A DNA stretch of 36,585 nucleotides from Clostridia bacterium (GTDB lineage: Bacteria; Bacillota; Clostridia; Oscillospirales; CAG-272), in NCBI GenBank assembly GCA_017547755.1, contig JAFYOX010000015.1, positions 1-36,585 of the forward strand, in the 5' to 3' direction. Below the pieces are notes generated by a model, which did not search any database, was not told the origin of the DNA, and was given only the letters and a program-made list of their open reading frames with translations. The first letter of the stretch is position 1; each line of letters starts with the position of its first letter. Both the position numbers and the translations under genes were made by a program. This document shows, in pieces, positions 24,158 through 31,684 of the stretch.

Positions 24158-24181
24158 AATCTATTCCTCCTGAATTTTCAA

Positions 24182-24988
24182 TCAGAGTCCCATCAGACCC
24201 TTGTAATTTTCGTAAATTTCACGGCACTTCGCCGCACCGCCGGTTTCATACAGGAAGCGTCCCCTGTAGTCCGCTTCTTCGAGCGTACGGATGATGCCTT
24301 CCCAGTCGTTCTTGCCTTCGCCGGGCAGCCAGTGCTTTTCGTCGGTGAAGTCGTAGTCCGAAACGTGCAGAGTCACGATCTTCGGGCCGACCGCGCGGAT
24401 GTAATCGCAGTTGTCTTCGATCAGACAGTGGTTGGTGTCGAAGCAGACGCGCAGATCCGGGATACGGTCAAGGAAAATCTGCATTTCATCGTGCGTACGG
24501 CAGAGACAGGTACGCGGAATATTTTCCAGCGCGATCACAACGCCGGATGCGGACGCAACGTCCACGAGCTTTGCGATCACGTCGGATGCCACATCGATGC
24601 GCGCCGCACGTTCTTCGTCCTTGTACGGTTCGCCGCTCGGGTGGATGACCGCGATGCCGACGCCTGCCGCACCGGCCGCCTTGATAAGTTCGGACTGTAC
24701 CTTCACAACGTAAGCGCGTACGTCCGCGTCAAGAGAAGCGGGGTCGATCTTCGTGAACGGTGCGAACGGCAGATGAACGGACGAAATGTTCACGCCGTTG
24801 TCCTTCGCGAGCTTCGAGATTTCCGCCGAACGGTGGGGATAATCCATTTCGCCGAAGAACGGATCGAGCTGACCGCAGGAAAGTTCGATTTCCGTGATGC
24901 CGGCATCCGCAAGCTGAGTCAGGGTTTCCGCATTCATTGCGCCGAAGCCGACCGAGAGCGCAGCTTTCCAGTCTTTTCTGTTTGTCAT
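24182..24988 (-). CDS. Sugar phosphate isomerase/epimerase-like TIM barrel protein
   Basis: 268 residues of the xylose isomerase-like TIM barrel superfamily (AP endonuclease 2 type). Candidate metal ligands fit the family: E155 in IALENIP, D184 in CFDTNH, H208 in LHVSDYD, and E248 in FLYETGG, with H72 in SSVHLPF. Related proteins include IolE-, UlaE- and YcjR-type isomerases and epimerases; the substrate is unknown. The ATG at 24988 is supported by GGAG about ten bases upstream; a TTG at 24994 would add two residues. It is the first gene of the cluster and lies ~40 bases downstream of the promoter at 25027-25055. Confidence 0.88.
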   Translation of the reverse strand: MTNRKDWKAALSVGFGAMNAETLTQLADAGITEIELSCGQLDPFFGEMDYPHRSAEISKLAKDNGVNISSVHLPFAPFTKIDPASLDADVRAYVVKVQSELIKAAGAAGVGIAVIHPSGEPYKDEERAARIDVASDVIAKLVDVASASGVVIALENIPRTCLCRTHDEMQIFLDRIPDLRVCFDTNHCLIEDNCDYIRAVGPKIVTLHVSDYDFTDEKHWLPGEGKNDWEGIIRTLEEADYRGRFLYETGGAAKCREIYENYKGLMGL

Positions 24989-25026
24989 AATCAATATCTC
25001 CGTTTCCGAGAATTTTTGTTGTGATT

Positions 25027-25055
25027 ATGGTAGCATACCTGCCCAAAAATTTCAA
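25027..25055 (-). promoter_or_regulatory. Promoter of the 17.7-25.0 kb gene cluster
   Basis: Minus-strand TTGAAA (25050-25055), a 17-base spacer and TACCAT (25027-25032) with an extended TGC element. The predicted start is near 25020. No operator dyad is obvious around it. Confidence 0.65.
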
Positions 25056-25074
25056 TAGGTTTGGGGAAATCGGA

Positions 25075-25108
25075 TAAAAAATACGCCCTGCGGAATCCCC
25101 GCAGAGCG
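25075..25108 (-). terminator. Terminator of the division operon, after the methyltransferase gene
   Basis: CGCTCTGCGG and CCGCAGGGCG (25099-25108 with 25084-25093 on the minus strand) pair with one G-T, and a T-run follows at 25075-25083. It separates the division operon from the next promoter. Confidence 0.85.
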
Positions 25109-25118
25109 CAGAAAATAT

Positions 25119-25913
25119 TCACTTTCGTGCAAGTTCAAGATCCATCGTGTCATAGACCGTGAGAAAACCGCCGTGCCGCCGGATCGCTTCCCCGACTGCC
25201 GCAAAGAATTTCCCGCGGATCGTCTCTTCGATCGCAATGTGATCGGAATAAGTACCGAGCAGCTGTACATACTCTTCCGCGGAAAACGTCCGTTTCCGGA
25301 AAAAGAGCGCATACCGGATATCCGTAAATCCGTATTTTTCCGCGATCTCCGCACGTTCCCTCGCCTGTTCTTCGGTGAATTCGGTCAGTGCTTCCCGTGT
25401 TTTGTGATGAAACGGATAATAGTACGCATCATAAATTTCATCGATCTCCGCGGAAAGTGCGGGATTTCCTTTGTCGCGGTACGGATGATTCGCAAACCGC
25501 GCAAAGGCACCGCCGGACTTCAGCATGGAAAACACTTTCTCATACCCGATCTTCTCCGGCACCCAGTGGAATGCCGACGCCGCAAAGACCAGATCAAACG
25601 CGTTTTCTCCCAATTCCGTCTCTTCGAATTTCGCCGTGATCACCGAAAATTCCGGATAATCCCGGAACTTCTCCCGAAGCCGTGCGGAAAATTTCTCGCC
25701 GCATTCCACCGCCGTCAGACGGCATCCCGTTTCCAGAACCGGCGCGGTCGCCTGACCTCCGCCGCTCCCGATCTCGACAGCACGGCTGTTTTCGTCCACG
25801 GGAACATAATCGAAGATCATCCGATAGAGTTCCGGAACATAGCCGGGACGCATCTTTTCATACAGGGAAGACACCGTATCAAACGTCCATTCCAGTCCCT
25901 TTATCACCGGCAT
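25119..25913 (-). CDS. Class I SAM-dependent methyltransferase
   Basis: 264 residues. SAM-binding motif I is AVEIGSGGGQAT (45-56), followed by an acidic residue at the end of strand 2 (LTAVECGEKF), then a typical FDLVFAASAFHWV (about 104-116) and a GGAFARFANHPY strand. This is the Methyltransf_11/25 pattern seen in small-molecule methyltransferases. The C-terminal region (170-264) is helical and gives no substrate clue. It starts 16 bases after the pseudouridine synthase stop, with only a weak GGGGGA site, and is the last gene before the operon terminator. Confidence 0.88.
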   Translation of the reverse strand: MPVIKGLEWTFDTVSSLYEKMRPGYVPELYRMIFDYVPVDENSRAVEIGSGGGQATAPVLETGCRLTAVECGEKFSARLREKFRDYPEFSVITAKFEETELGENAFDLVFAASAFHWVPEKIGYEKVFSMLKSGGAFARFANHPYRDKGNPALSAEIDEIYDAYYYPFHHKTREALTEFTEEQARERAEIAEKYGFTDIRYALFFRKRTFSAEEYVQLLGTYSDHIAIEETIRGKFFAAVGEAIRRHGGFLTVYDTMDLELARK

Positions 25914-25929
25914 AGCACAATCCCCCGAC

Positions 25930-26889
25930 TTATAATTTTCTCAGTTTTTCAAGCACCGCCGCAAACCCTTCTGTCAAAGGAGTCTCAAAGCGCATCGCTT
26001 CTCCCGTCACGGGATGCCGCAGGATCAGCGCGACCGCGTGCAGTGCCTGCCCGTCGAGCAGGGGCGCGTTGTGCTTTTCAAACGGTGTCCGTCCGCCGCC
26101 GTAGACCGTGTCTCCGGCGAGAGGATGTCCGATGTGCGAGAGATGCACACGAATCTGATGCGTGCGTCCGGTCTCCAGAACCGCTTCCGCGTACGTGAAG
26201 CCGGGATACCGTTCCAGCACCTTCCAGTGCGTCACGGCATGTCTGCCGTCCTTCACCACCGCCATCCGCTTCCGGTCGACCGGATGTCTGCCGATCGGCG
26301 CGTCCACAGTACCCGATTCTTCCTTGAGATTTCCGCAGACAATCATCCGGTATTCCCGATGCATCGAGTGATCTGCCAGCTGTGCCGCCAGCGACAGATG
26401 CGCCGCGTCGTTTTTCGCCGCGCAGATCAGTCCGGACGTATCGCGGTCGATCCGGTGAACGATCCCCGGCCGCAGAACGCCGCCGATGCCCGACAGCGAA
26501 TCACCGCAGTGATACATCAGCGCATTCACGAGTGTTCCGTCCGCATGACCGGGCGCCGGATGCACCACCATCCCGCACGGCTTGTTCACGATGATGATAT
26601 CCTTATCCTCATACACCACATCGAGCGGGATATTTTCCGGCTTCGCGTCACATTCTTCCGTTTCGGGGAACGTGATCTCCACCGCGTCGCCGTTTTTTGT
26701 CTTGTAATTCTTCGCGCAGACCTTTCCGTTCACCGTCACCGCACCGTCCGCAAGCAGACGCTGTGCCGCCGAACGGGAAATGCCGCATTCCGCCGCAAGA
26801 TACGAGTCGATCCGTTCGCCGTCCCGTACCGCCGTCAGAAACGTGACATTTTCAAGTTCCGCGCCTTTTTCCGTTTCAAATTCATTCAT
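25930..26889 (-). CDS. rluD: RluA/RluD family pseudouridine synthase
   Basis: 319 residues from ATG 26889. An S4 RNA-binding domain occupies about 15-75 (RIDSYLAAECGISRSAAQRLLADGAVTVNGK). The catalytic domain follows, with the motif HRIDRDTSGL carrying D148 and the RTHQIRVHLSHIGHPLAGD block near 245-265. It converts uridines in 23S rRNA to pseudouridine; Firmicute members beside lspA are usually called RluD or YlyB. A longer in-frame reading to 27069 lies inside lspA and is rejected. The start overlaps lspA by 8 bases, so the two are translationally coupled, the standard lspA-rluD arrangement. Confidence 0.92.
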   Translation of the reverse strand: MNEFETEKGAELENVTFLTAVRDGERIDSYLAAECGISRSAAQRLLADGAVTVNGKVCAKNYKTKNGDAVEITFPETEECDAKPENIPLDVVYEDKDIIIVNKPCGMVVHPAPGHADGTLVNALMYHCGDSLSGIGGVLRPGIVHRIDRDTSGLICAAKNDAAHLSLAAQLADHSMHREYRMIVCGNLKEESGTVDAPIGRHPVDRKRMAVVKDGRHAVTHWKVLERYPGFTYAEAVLETGRTHQIRVHLSHIGHPLAGDTVYGGGRTPFEKHNAPLLDGQALHAVALILRHPVTGEAMRFETPLTEGFAAVLEKLRKL

Positions 26890-27394
26890 CGGAACCGCCG
26901 TCCCCGCTTTCCGCAGCTTCCGCCGCCTGTGCCTTTTTCTTCCGGTAATCCATGATCTCCGCATACAGCGCGGCGACCAAGAACATTCCGCAGCCGACGC
27001 AGACAAACGAGTCCGCCACATTGAACACATAGAAATCAATGAACCGGCAGTCGATGAAGTCCACGACATACCCGCGGCCTATCCGGTCGATCATATTGCC
27101 GATGCCGCCCGCGATCACGAACGCCGTAGAGATCCGGATCCACCAGCTCTTCGGCTTTTCGATGAACAGCCACACGAGCATCGCAGCAATGGCAAGCGTC
27201 GACAGGATCATGAACACCCAGCGGTGATCGGCGAGCATTCCGAACGCCGCGCCGCGGTTCTCAACGTAAGTAAAATGAAAAATATCCTGGATCAGAGGGA
27301 ACGTACCGATCGGCGCAAGCTTCTCAACGGCGGCGATCTTTGTCACCTGGTCGAGAACCACGCACAGGATCATTATTACAATTGTAACTATCAT
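26882..27394 (-). CDS. lspA: Lipoprotein signal peptidase (signal peptidase II)
   Basis: 170 residues with four membrane segments. It cleaves lipoprotein signal peptides ahead of the lipidated cysteine; this window encodes two substrates. The catalytic aspartates are D103 in GNMIDRIGRGYVVDF and D128 in FNVADS. FTYVENRGAAFGML matches the conserved N-terminal block. The C-terminal tail (KKKAQAAEAAESGDGGSDE) is charged and cytoplasmic. GAGGA lies ~12 bases upstream of the ATG. It follows divIVA by 14 bases and overlaps the pseudouridine synthase start. Confidence 0.95.
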   Translation of the reverse strand: MIVTIVIMILCVVLDQVTKIAAVEKLAPIGTFPLIQDIFHFTYVENRGAAFGMLADHRWVFMILSTLAIAAMLVWLFIEKPKSWWIRISTAFVIAGGIGNMIDRIGRGYVVDFIDCRFIDFYVFNVADSFVCVGCGMFLVAALYAEIMDYRKKKAQAAEAAESGDGGSDE

Positions 27395-27408
27395 GTGGGA
27401 AACAATCC

Positions 27409-28902
27409 TCAGTTTTTCTTATGCTTTTTTGCGTTCTTGGGATTTTCCGGCGCAACGATGGGCTGACGGCTGATCTCCTTCACATTCTGACTGCTCTTGG
27501 AATCGTCAAAAATGATGTTGAATTCATCGGTGAGGGACATATCTCTTGCGGACTTGTCCGCATTGAAGATCTCGTCCATATCGTGGTATTCGTCGATCTC
27601 CTCGTCCTCGTCTTCTTCCGGTTCGGCTTCCGCCGTTTCTTCGTCTGCGGAAATATCGCCCGGACGGTAATCGTCGTAATTTTCCGGTTCCGCTTCTTCT
27701 TCAAAATCCCCGGTAAAATCCCCGTTTTCCTCTTCGCCGTCCGCAAAAATGTCCGCCGAGCGGAAATCCATGCTTTCGTCCGGCACGGGCATCTCTTCTC
27801 CCGCTTCTTCCGCAGATTCATCGGAGGAAACGGCACTGCGATTTTTCCAGTCGATCATGATGGACGGAAATTCTTCTCCGGATTCTTCAGCGGAAGCTTC
27901 CTCTTCGAAATCTTCTTCCGGATAATCTTCAAAATCCGATTCTTCCTCTTCGGGAATGTCAATGTACAGGTCTTCTCCTGCCGCTTCCGCGTCCAGCTCG
28001 GACTGCAGACTTGCAAACAGACGGTCCATAAACGCAAGATTGTTTGCCACTTCGTCGGCAGCCGGTTCTTCCGCAGATTCCGTACCGTCCCAGACTTCCG
28101 TTTCTTCCGCAGATTCTTCTTCCGGCACTTCCGGTTCTTCTTCCGCATCAGCCGATTCTTCGGCGACGGATTCTGATTCTTCCTCATACGATTCTTCATC
28201 GTATTCTTCTTCGTCCGCGGACTCCCCGTCTTCCGGAATTTCCGGAATTTGCTCTGTTTCTTCCGTTTCTTCTTCCGCTTCCGCAGGAGATTCTTCCGTA
28301 TCTTCCGTTTCTTCTGCGTCAGTTACGTCTCCTGCCTGTTCATTCACGCCGTCCATAAAATCCTGTGCGGCATCGGTCACACCTTCCAGTGCATCCAGAT
28401 GTTCATTGTACAGCGCATACAGACGTTCGCGGAACGTACCGATTTCGTCAAAAATCGTCTGCGCGGTTTTCTGTGCCTTCTTTACATCGTCACGGTGAAC
28501 TTCCGCTTCGGCCTGTGCCTCCGCAAGAATCGCTTCCGCCTGCTGCATTGCATCCGCAAGAACCGCATCCGCCTTTGCACCTGCTTCTTCCAGAAGAACG
28601 GCAGCTTCCGCTTCGGCACGCGCAGCCGCTTCTTCCACTTTTCTTGCGGCTTCCGCTTCCGCTTCTTTCAGCAGTTTGGACGCCGCTTCTCTTGCCGCCG
28701 GTCCCACGGTATCCACCGCACCGTTCCGGATGCTTTCATCCAGTTTTTTCAGCGCGAGCGCAAGTTTCCGTTCGCTGTCCGTCGTCCGGCGTTCCAGTTT
28801 CCGGTATTCGTCCTGCAGATAGGCAATATACTCGTCTACTTCATCCGGCGCGTATCCGCGGAGAACCCTCTGAAAAGACTTGTTTCTGATATCATGAGGC
28901 AT
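27409..28902 (-). CDS. divIVA: DivIVA domain protein with very long acidic C-terminal region
   Basis: 497 residues. The N-terminal DivIVA domain (1-~60) has RNKSFQRVLRGYAPDEVDEYIAYL, which senses negative membrane curvature and binds the membrane. A long Ala/Glu-rich coiled coil follows (about 60-165, repeated EAEAEAARKVEEA-like heptads), then a short block near 165-190. Residues ~195-460 are extremely acidic (E, D, S, A, P) with no predicted fold, ending in a basic NPKNAKKHKKN tail. Bacillus DivIVA has ~164 residues, so the tail is a large addition. GGAG lies seven bases before the ATG. It is in the usual ylmH-divIVA-lspA order and probably organises the division site or cell poles. Confidence 0.92.
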   Translation of the reverse strand: MPHDIRNKSFQRVLRGYAPDEVDEYIAYLQDEYRKLERRTTDSERKLALALKKLDESIRNGAVDTVGPAAREAASKLLKEAEAEAARKVEEAAARAEAEAAVLLEEAGAKADAVLADAMQQAEAILAEAQAEAEVHRDDVKKAQKTAQTIFDEIGTFRERLYALYNEHLDALEGVTDAAQDFMDGVNEQAGDVTDAEETEDTEESPAEAEEETEETEQIPEIPEDGESADEEEYDEESYEEESESVAEESADAEEEPEVPEEESAEETEVWDGTESAEEPAADEVANNLAFMDRLFASLQSELDAEAAGEDLYIDIPEEEESDFEDYPEEDFEEEASAEESGEEFPSIMIDWKNRSAVSSDESAEEAGEEMPVPDESMDFRSADIFADGEEENGDFTGDFEEEAEPENYDDYRPGDISADEETAEAEPEEDEDEEIDEYHDMDEIFNADKSARDMSLTDEFNIIFDDSKSSQNVKEISRQPIVAPENPKNAKKHKKN

Positions 28903-28970
28903 GGTCTTACTCCTTGTCGTATATTTTTCCGGAGAATTTCTCTTCCCCGTTTTATTCGGATATACAGCCG

Positions 28971-29810
28971 TCAGATGTACTTCCGGCAGCGGATCTTCAG
29001 TCTTCCGCTCCGCGTCTGACCGTCCGTTTCACCGATCACGTATTTTCCGAAGCCGCGCACCGAGAGGATATCCCCGTCTTTGACTTCCGCCGATACGTTG
29101 TCCGTCTGCTGATAGCGCAGTTCGACCAGTCCGGCGCGGATCATGTCTGCCGCTGCTTCACGGGATTTCCCGGTCAGCGCACGTACAACACCGTCCAGAC
29201 GCGCGGACGATACGGCGATCTCCATATTCTCAAACCGGCGCGGGATCTCATAGTCCGGCGGAAGATCCCACAGTTCCGCACGCACGCCGTCCCGTCCGAT
29301 CTTGTGCAGCTCGGATACAATGTACGGCGCAATTTTATCGAGCGCAAACACCAGCGCTTCCGCTTCGGAAATCACGGCAATGTCCCCGATCGTGCTGCGT
29401 TCGATCCCGAGCGAGAGGATCCCGCCCATAAAATCACGGTGTGTCAGTTCCCGGAATCCGCTTCCGCGGATGCGGATGGCACGGATCGGAATCTCGGCGG
29501 CAATTTCCGGATTCGCCGCCAGATGCGCCGCAAAAGCGTCACGGCGCGCCGTATCGAGCGGCAGTACATGCCGCGGTGCATCCGGTTCCGGAAGGTACCA
29601 TTCAGGCAAAAAAACCGCGGCACACCTTTCGGCTCCACGGCATCCGCCCCAGAAAAAGCATCTGGCGATACCGCCGCCGCTCCGGGTGATGAAATTGCTG
29701 TAAACCTCCGCGATCTCCGCAGGGGTCATAAAATCGGTCACGGCAATGGCATATTCCGACTCGCGGAATCTGTCCATTGCCCGTGAAACCATCGTATTGC
29801 TGTTTGTCAT
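28971..29810 (-). CDS. ylmH: YlmH-type RNA-binding protein (S4 domain)
   Basis: 279 residues. The N-terminal and central parts match YlmH (GGGIARCFFWGG, TARRDAFAAHLAANPEI, LTHRDFMGGILSLGIERSTIGDI). The C-terminal S4 domain (~188-255) reads SSARLDGVVRALTGKSREAAADMI and ends VKDGDILSVRGFGKYVIGE. YlmH proteins bind RNA and have been linked to ribosome quality control and division. The ATG at 29810 has no Shine-Dalgarno site; instead a perfect 16-bp tandem repeat covers it, so an identical upstream ATG gives a two-codon ORF (ATG ATC TGA). yggT ends 41 bases upstream. Confidence 0.92.
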   Translation of the reverse strand: MTNSNTMVSRAMDRFRESEYAIAVTDFMTPAEIAEVYSNFITRSGGGIARCFFWGGCRGAERCAAVFLPEWYLPEPDAPRHVLPLDTARRDAFAAHLAANPEIAAEIPIRAIRIRGSGFRELTHRDFMGGILSLGIERSTIGDIAVISEAEALVFALDKIAPYIVSELHKIGRDGVRAELWDLPPDYEIPRRFENMEIAVSSARLDGVVRALTGKSREAAADMIRAGLVELRYQQTDNVSAEVKDGDILSVRGFGKYVIGETDGQTRSGRLKIRCRKYI

Positions 29811-29838
29811 AGTTCAGTCAGATCATAGTTCAGTCAGA
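29807..29838. repeat. 16-bp perfect tandem duplication over the ylmH start codon
   Basis: TCATAGTTCAGTCAGA occurs twice back to back (29807-29822 and 29823-29838). On the coding strand each unit ends in ATGA, so the ylmH start codon and its upstream context are duplicated. The upstream ATG is followed by ATC TGA. No Shine-Dalgarno site is present in either unit. Confidence 0.9.
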
Positions 29839-29851
29839 AAATTCAATAAGC

Positions 29852-30118
29852 TCAGAGAATCACATCAAGGACCGACAGAAGAAGAAACGTGATAAAGAAG
29901 GACATATCGATCGGCATTCCTTCAAACCATCCGAATTTCTCGATCACCGCGCGGACCGGCATGATCACCGGCTCCGTCACGGCATACAGAAAGTTCACAA
30001 TGGGATTGTCCTCATCAATGGGCAGCCAGCTCAGGATTGCACGTGCAAACATCAGAAACTGGACAGCTGTGATCAGATAGCTCACCGTAGCGCTCAGCAC
30101 ATAATAAACCTGGTACAA
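29852..30118 (-). CDS. yggT: YggT (YlmG) family membrane protein
   Basis: 88 residues with two membrane segments (about 7-27 and 65-86) and the conserved cytoplasmic loop ARAILSWLPIDEDNPIVNFLYAVTEPVIMPVRAVI. This is the YggT family, which in Gram-positive bacteria lies between sepF and ylmH and contributes to membrane organisation or division. The start codon is TTG at 30118, supported by GGAGG seven bases upstream; no in-frame ATG nearby restores a full protein. Confidence 0.92.
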   Translation of the reverse strand: MYQVYYVLSATVSYLITAVQFLMFARAILSWLPIDEDNPIVNFLYAVTEPVIMPVRAVIEKFGWFEGMPIDMSFFITFLLLSVLDVIL

Positions 30119-30182
30119 TTGTTTCCTCCGGCGGATATTGGATCACGCGGATTCTTCGTTTGTCTCGGAACCGCGTTATGGG

Positions 30183-30231
30183 TACACAAACAAAACCCGA
30201 TCACCGGACGATGTCAGTTTACGTTTGTGTA
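30183..30231. repeat. 9-bp dyad in the sepF-yggT gap
   Basis: TACACAAAC (30183-30191) and GTTTGTGTA (30223-30231) are perfectly complementary around a 31-base loop that itself has a small CCGG-centred dyad. It lies 34 bases beyond the sepF stop. There is no T-run, so it looks like a processing or 3'-stability structure, not a terminator. Confidence 0.5.
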
Positions 30232-30265
30232 TTTACTTATGTATCCCTGTTCTTTCCGAACGGAT

Positions 30266-30838
30266 TCAGTTGAAGTCAGAGAAATCTTCGCCTGCGGGTT
30301 CCTTAACTTCGGGCTGGGGTTCAGCACGGCGTGCAGCCGGCTTGATCTTCGCGTCTTCCACGTCAACGTTTGCGGGAGTAACCACGTATGCGTTGACAGC
30401 AATGCGCTTGAGGTTGCCGCCGATGGAGTAAGCAACACCGGAAAGGAAGTCGATCAGTCTTCTCGATGTTTCCTTATTGGAATTTTCAAGGTTCAGAACG
30501 ACGGTGCACTTGTTGAGAAGATGATTTGCGATCTGGGAAGCAGTGTCGCTGTCGTAGTTCTTAGGACGGACAACCTGCATCTTGATGTTGGAACCGGAGA
30601 AACCGATCGGGCCGTTCTGCATAGGCTGTGCGCCCGCATTCATGCCTGCCATCGGCTGAGTGCTGATTGCCTGGGTGCTGCCCATGTTCATGCCGCCGGC
30701 AACCTGAACATCATCTTCCGGCGCTACTACGCCTTCGTCGTAACCTGCGTCGCCGAAGCCCTGGTAGTAATCGTCATCGTAAGTGCCGTCGTAGGAATCC
30801 GTGCCGGTTACCTTCTTGATTCGATCCATAAGTCCCAT
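30266..30838 (-). CDS. sepF: Cell division protein SepF
   Basis: 190 residues from ATG 30838. An N-terminal amphipathic, membrane-binding helix (MGLMDRIKKVTG) is followed by a flexible Asp/Gly/Met-rich linker with Q/M repeats (~15-85). The SepF domain (~87-165) contains IKMQVVRPKNYDSDTASQIANHLLNKCTVVLNLE, then RRLIDFLSGVAYSIGGNLKRIAVNAYVVTP. SepF bundles FtsZ filaments and tethers them to the membrane. The linker is longer than in Bacillus SepF (151 residues in total). An upstream in-frame ATG at 30874 lacks the amphipathic start and is rejected; GGAGG lies eight bases before 30838. Confidence 0.95.
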   Translation of the reverse strand: MGLMDRIKKVTGTDSYDGTYDDDYYQGFGDAGYDEGVVAPEDDVQVAGGMNMGSTQAISTQPMAGMNAGAQPMQNGPIGFSGSNIKMQVVRPKNYDSDTASQIANHLLNKCTVVLNLENSNKETSRRLIDFLSGVAYSIGGNLKRIAVNAYVVTPANVDVEDAKIKPAARRAEPQPEVKEPAGEDFSDFN

Positions 30839-30851
30839 GTTAAACCTCCTG

Positions 30852-30868
30852 CTGCCGTTCTCCGGCAG
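30852..30868 (-). promoter_or_regulatory. Small hairpin just before the sepF ribosome-binding site
   Basis: CTGCCG (30852-30857) and CGGCAG (30863-30868) form a 6-bp perfect stem with a 5-base loop, ending five bases before the AGGAGG of sepF. It could tune translation. A nearby TATAAT-like box (about 30910-30915) has no good -35 and is not called. Confidence 0.45.
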
Positions 30869-30942
30869 TATCATTTTTCCACTTAAAATATTTTATAGAA
30901 TTATAAGTATTGCGGGTAATATATTTTCCGGACGGTACGCCG

Positions 30943-31659
30943 TCAGTTGTATTTCCGGGAGCCGAAAATCGCACTTCCGACGCGAACCATCGTCGAGCCT
31001 TCCTCTATGGCGCATTCGTAACTGTCACTCATTCCCATAGACAAAACATGCTCTCCTATATTATGCGTTGTTTTTCCGAAAAAGTCAAGAAATATTCTGC
31101 AAGATTCTCGAAAATATTTTCGAAATTCCTCATTTCCCGTACATTTCGGCGCCATTGTCATCATTCCGCGCACCTCAAGCGACGGAAATCCGGAAATTTC
31201 TTCCATGAAGCGTTCGAATTCCGCAGGCGCGATCCCGGTCTTGGATTCCTCCATGCCGATGTTGACTTCCACCAGGATCCCCTGCCGGACGCCGAGCGCG
31301 GTGCATTTTTTATCGATCTCCTGCGCCAGACGGACGGAGTCGACGGAATGGATCAGACCGGCACGGCCGGCGATGTACTTCACCTTGTTGGTCTGCAGAT
31401 GACCGATGAAATCCATCCGTGCGCCGGCAGCCGTGACCGCCTCATACTTTGCATTGAACTCCTGCGCGTGGTTTTCGCCGCACAGATCCAGTCCGTAGTT
31501 TTCAACAAGGAACGTGATGTCCGCGGCATCCACGGTCTTCGTCGCCGCGAGAAGCTTCACTTCCCGGTCTTTGTTCACGGTTCGCTTTGCCTTCGCGTTT
31601 TCAATTTTTTCAAGAACCCGCATGTAATTGTCATGCAGTTCGATCTGTCTTTCTGTCAT
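30943..31659 (-). CDS. yggS: YggS family pyridoxal phosphate homeostasis protein
   Basis: 238 residues from ATG 31659. It has the alanine-racemase-like TIM barrel without racemase activity. The PLP-binding lysine is K41 in KLLAATKTV; the phosphate-binding loop near the C-terminus reads LSMGMSDSYECAIEEGSTMVRVGSAIFG. GENHAQEF and HFIGHLQTNK-like (DFIGHLQTNKVK) blocks are conserved. YggS/YlmE buffers free PLP. It lies in the conserved position before sepF. A longer reading from 31692 overlaps the HlyD-like gene and is not preferred; GAAGG precedes 31659. Confidence 0.94.
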   Translation of the reverse strand: MTERQIELHDNYMRVLEKIENAKAKRTVNKDREVKLLAATKTVDAADITFLVENYGLDLCGENHAQEFNAKYEAVTAAGARMDFIGHLQTNKVKYIAGRAGLIHSVDSVRLAQEIDKKCTALGVRQGILVEVNIGMEESKTGIAPAEFERFMEEISGFPSLEVRGMMTMAPKCTGNEEFRKYFRESCRIFLDFFGKTTHNIGEHVLSMGMSDSYECAIEEGSTMVRVGSAIFGSRKYN

Positions 31660-31684
31660 TGCTGTGCCTTCTTTATTTCTGCCG

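Noticed and set aside
25930-27069. Longer start for the pseudouridine synthase, adding 60 residues
   Set aside because: The added part lies inside lspA in another frame and has no similarity; ATG 26889 with the 8-base overlap is standard for this pair.
27600-28330. Dense TCTTC/TTCCG repeats that look like a tandem-repeat array
   Set aside because: They are simply the Glu/Asp/Ser codons of the DivIVA acidic tail, irregular in period; no direct repeat array or CRISPR-like spacing.
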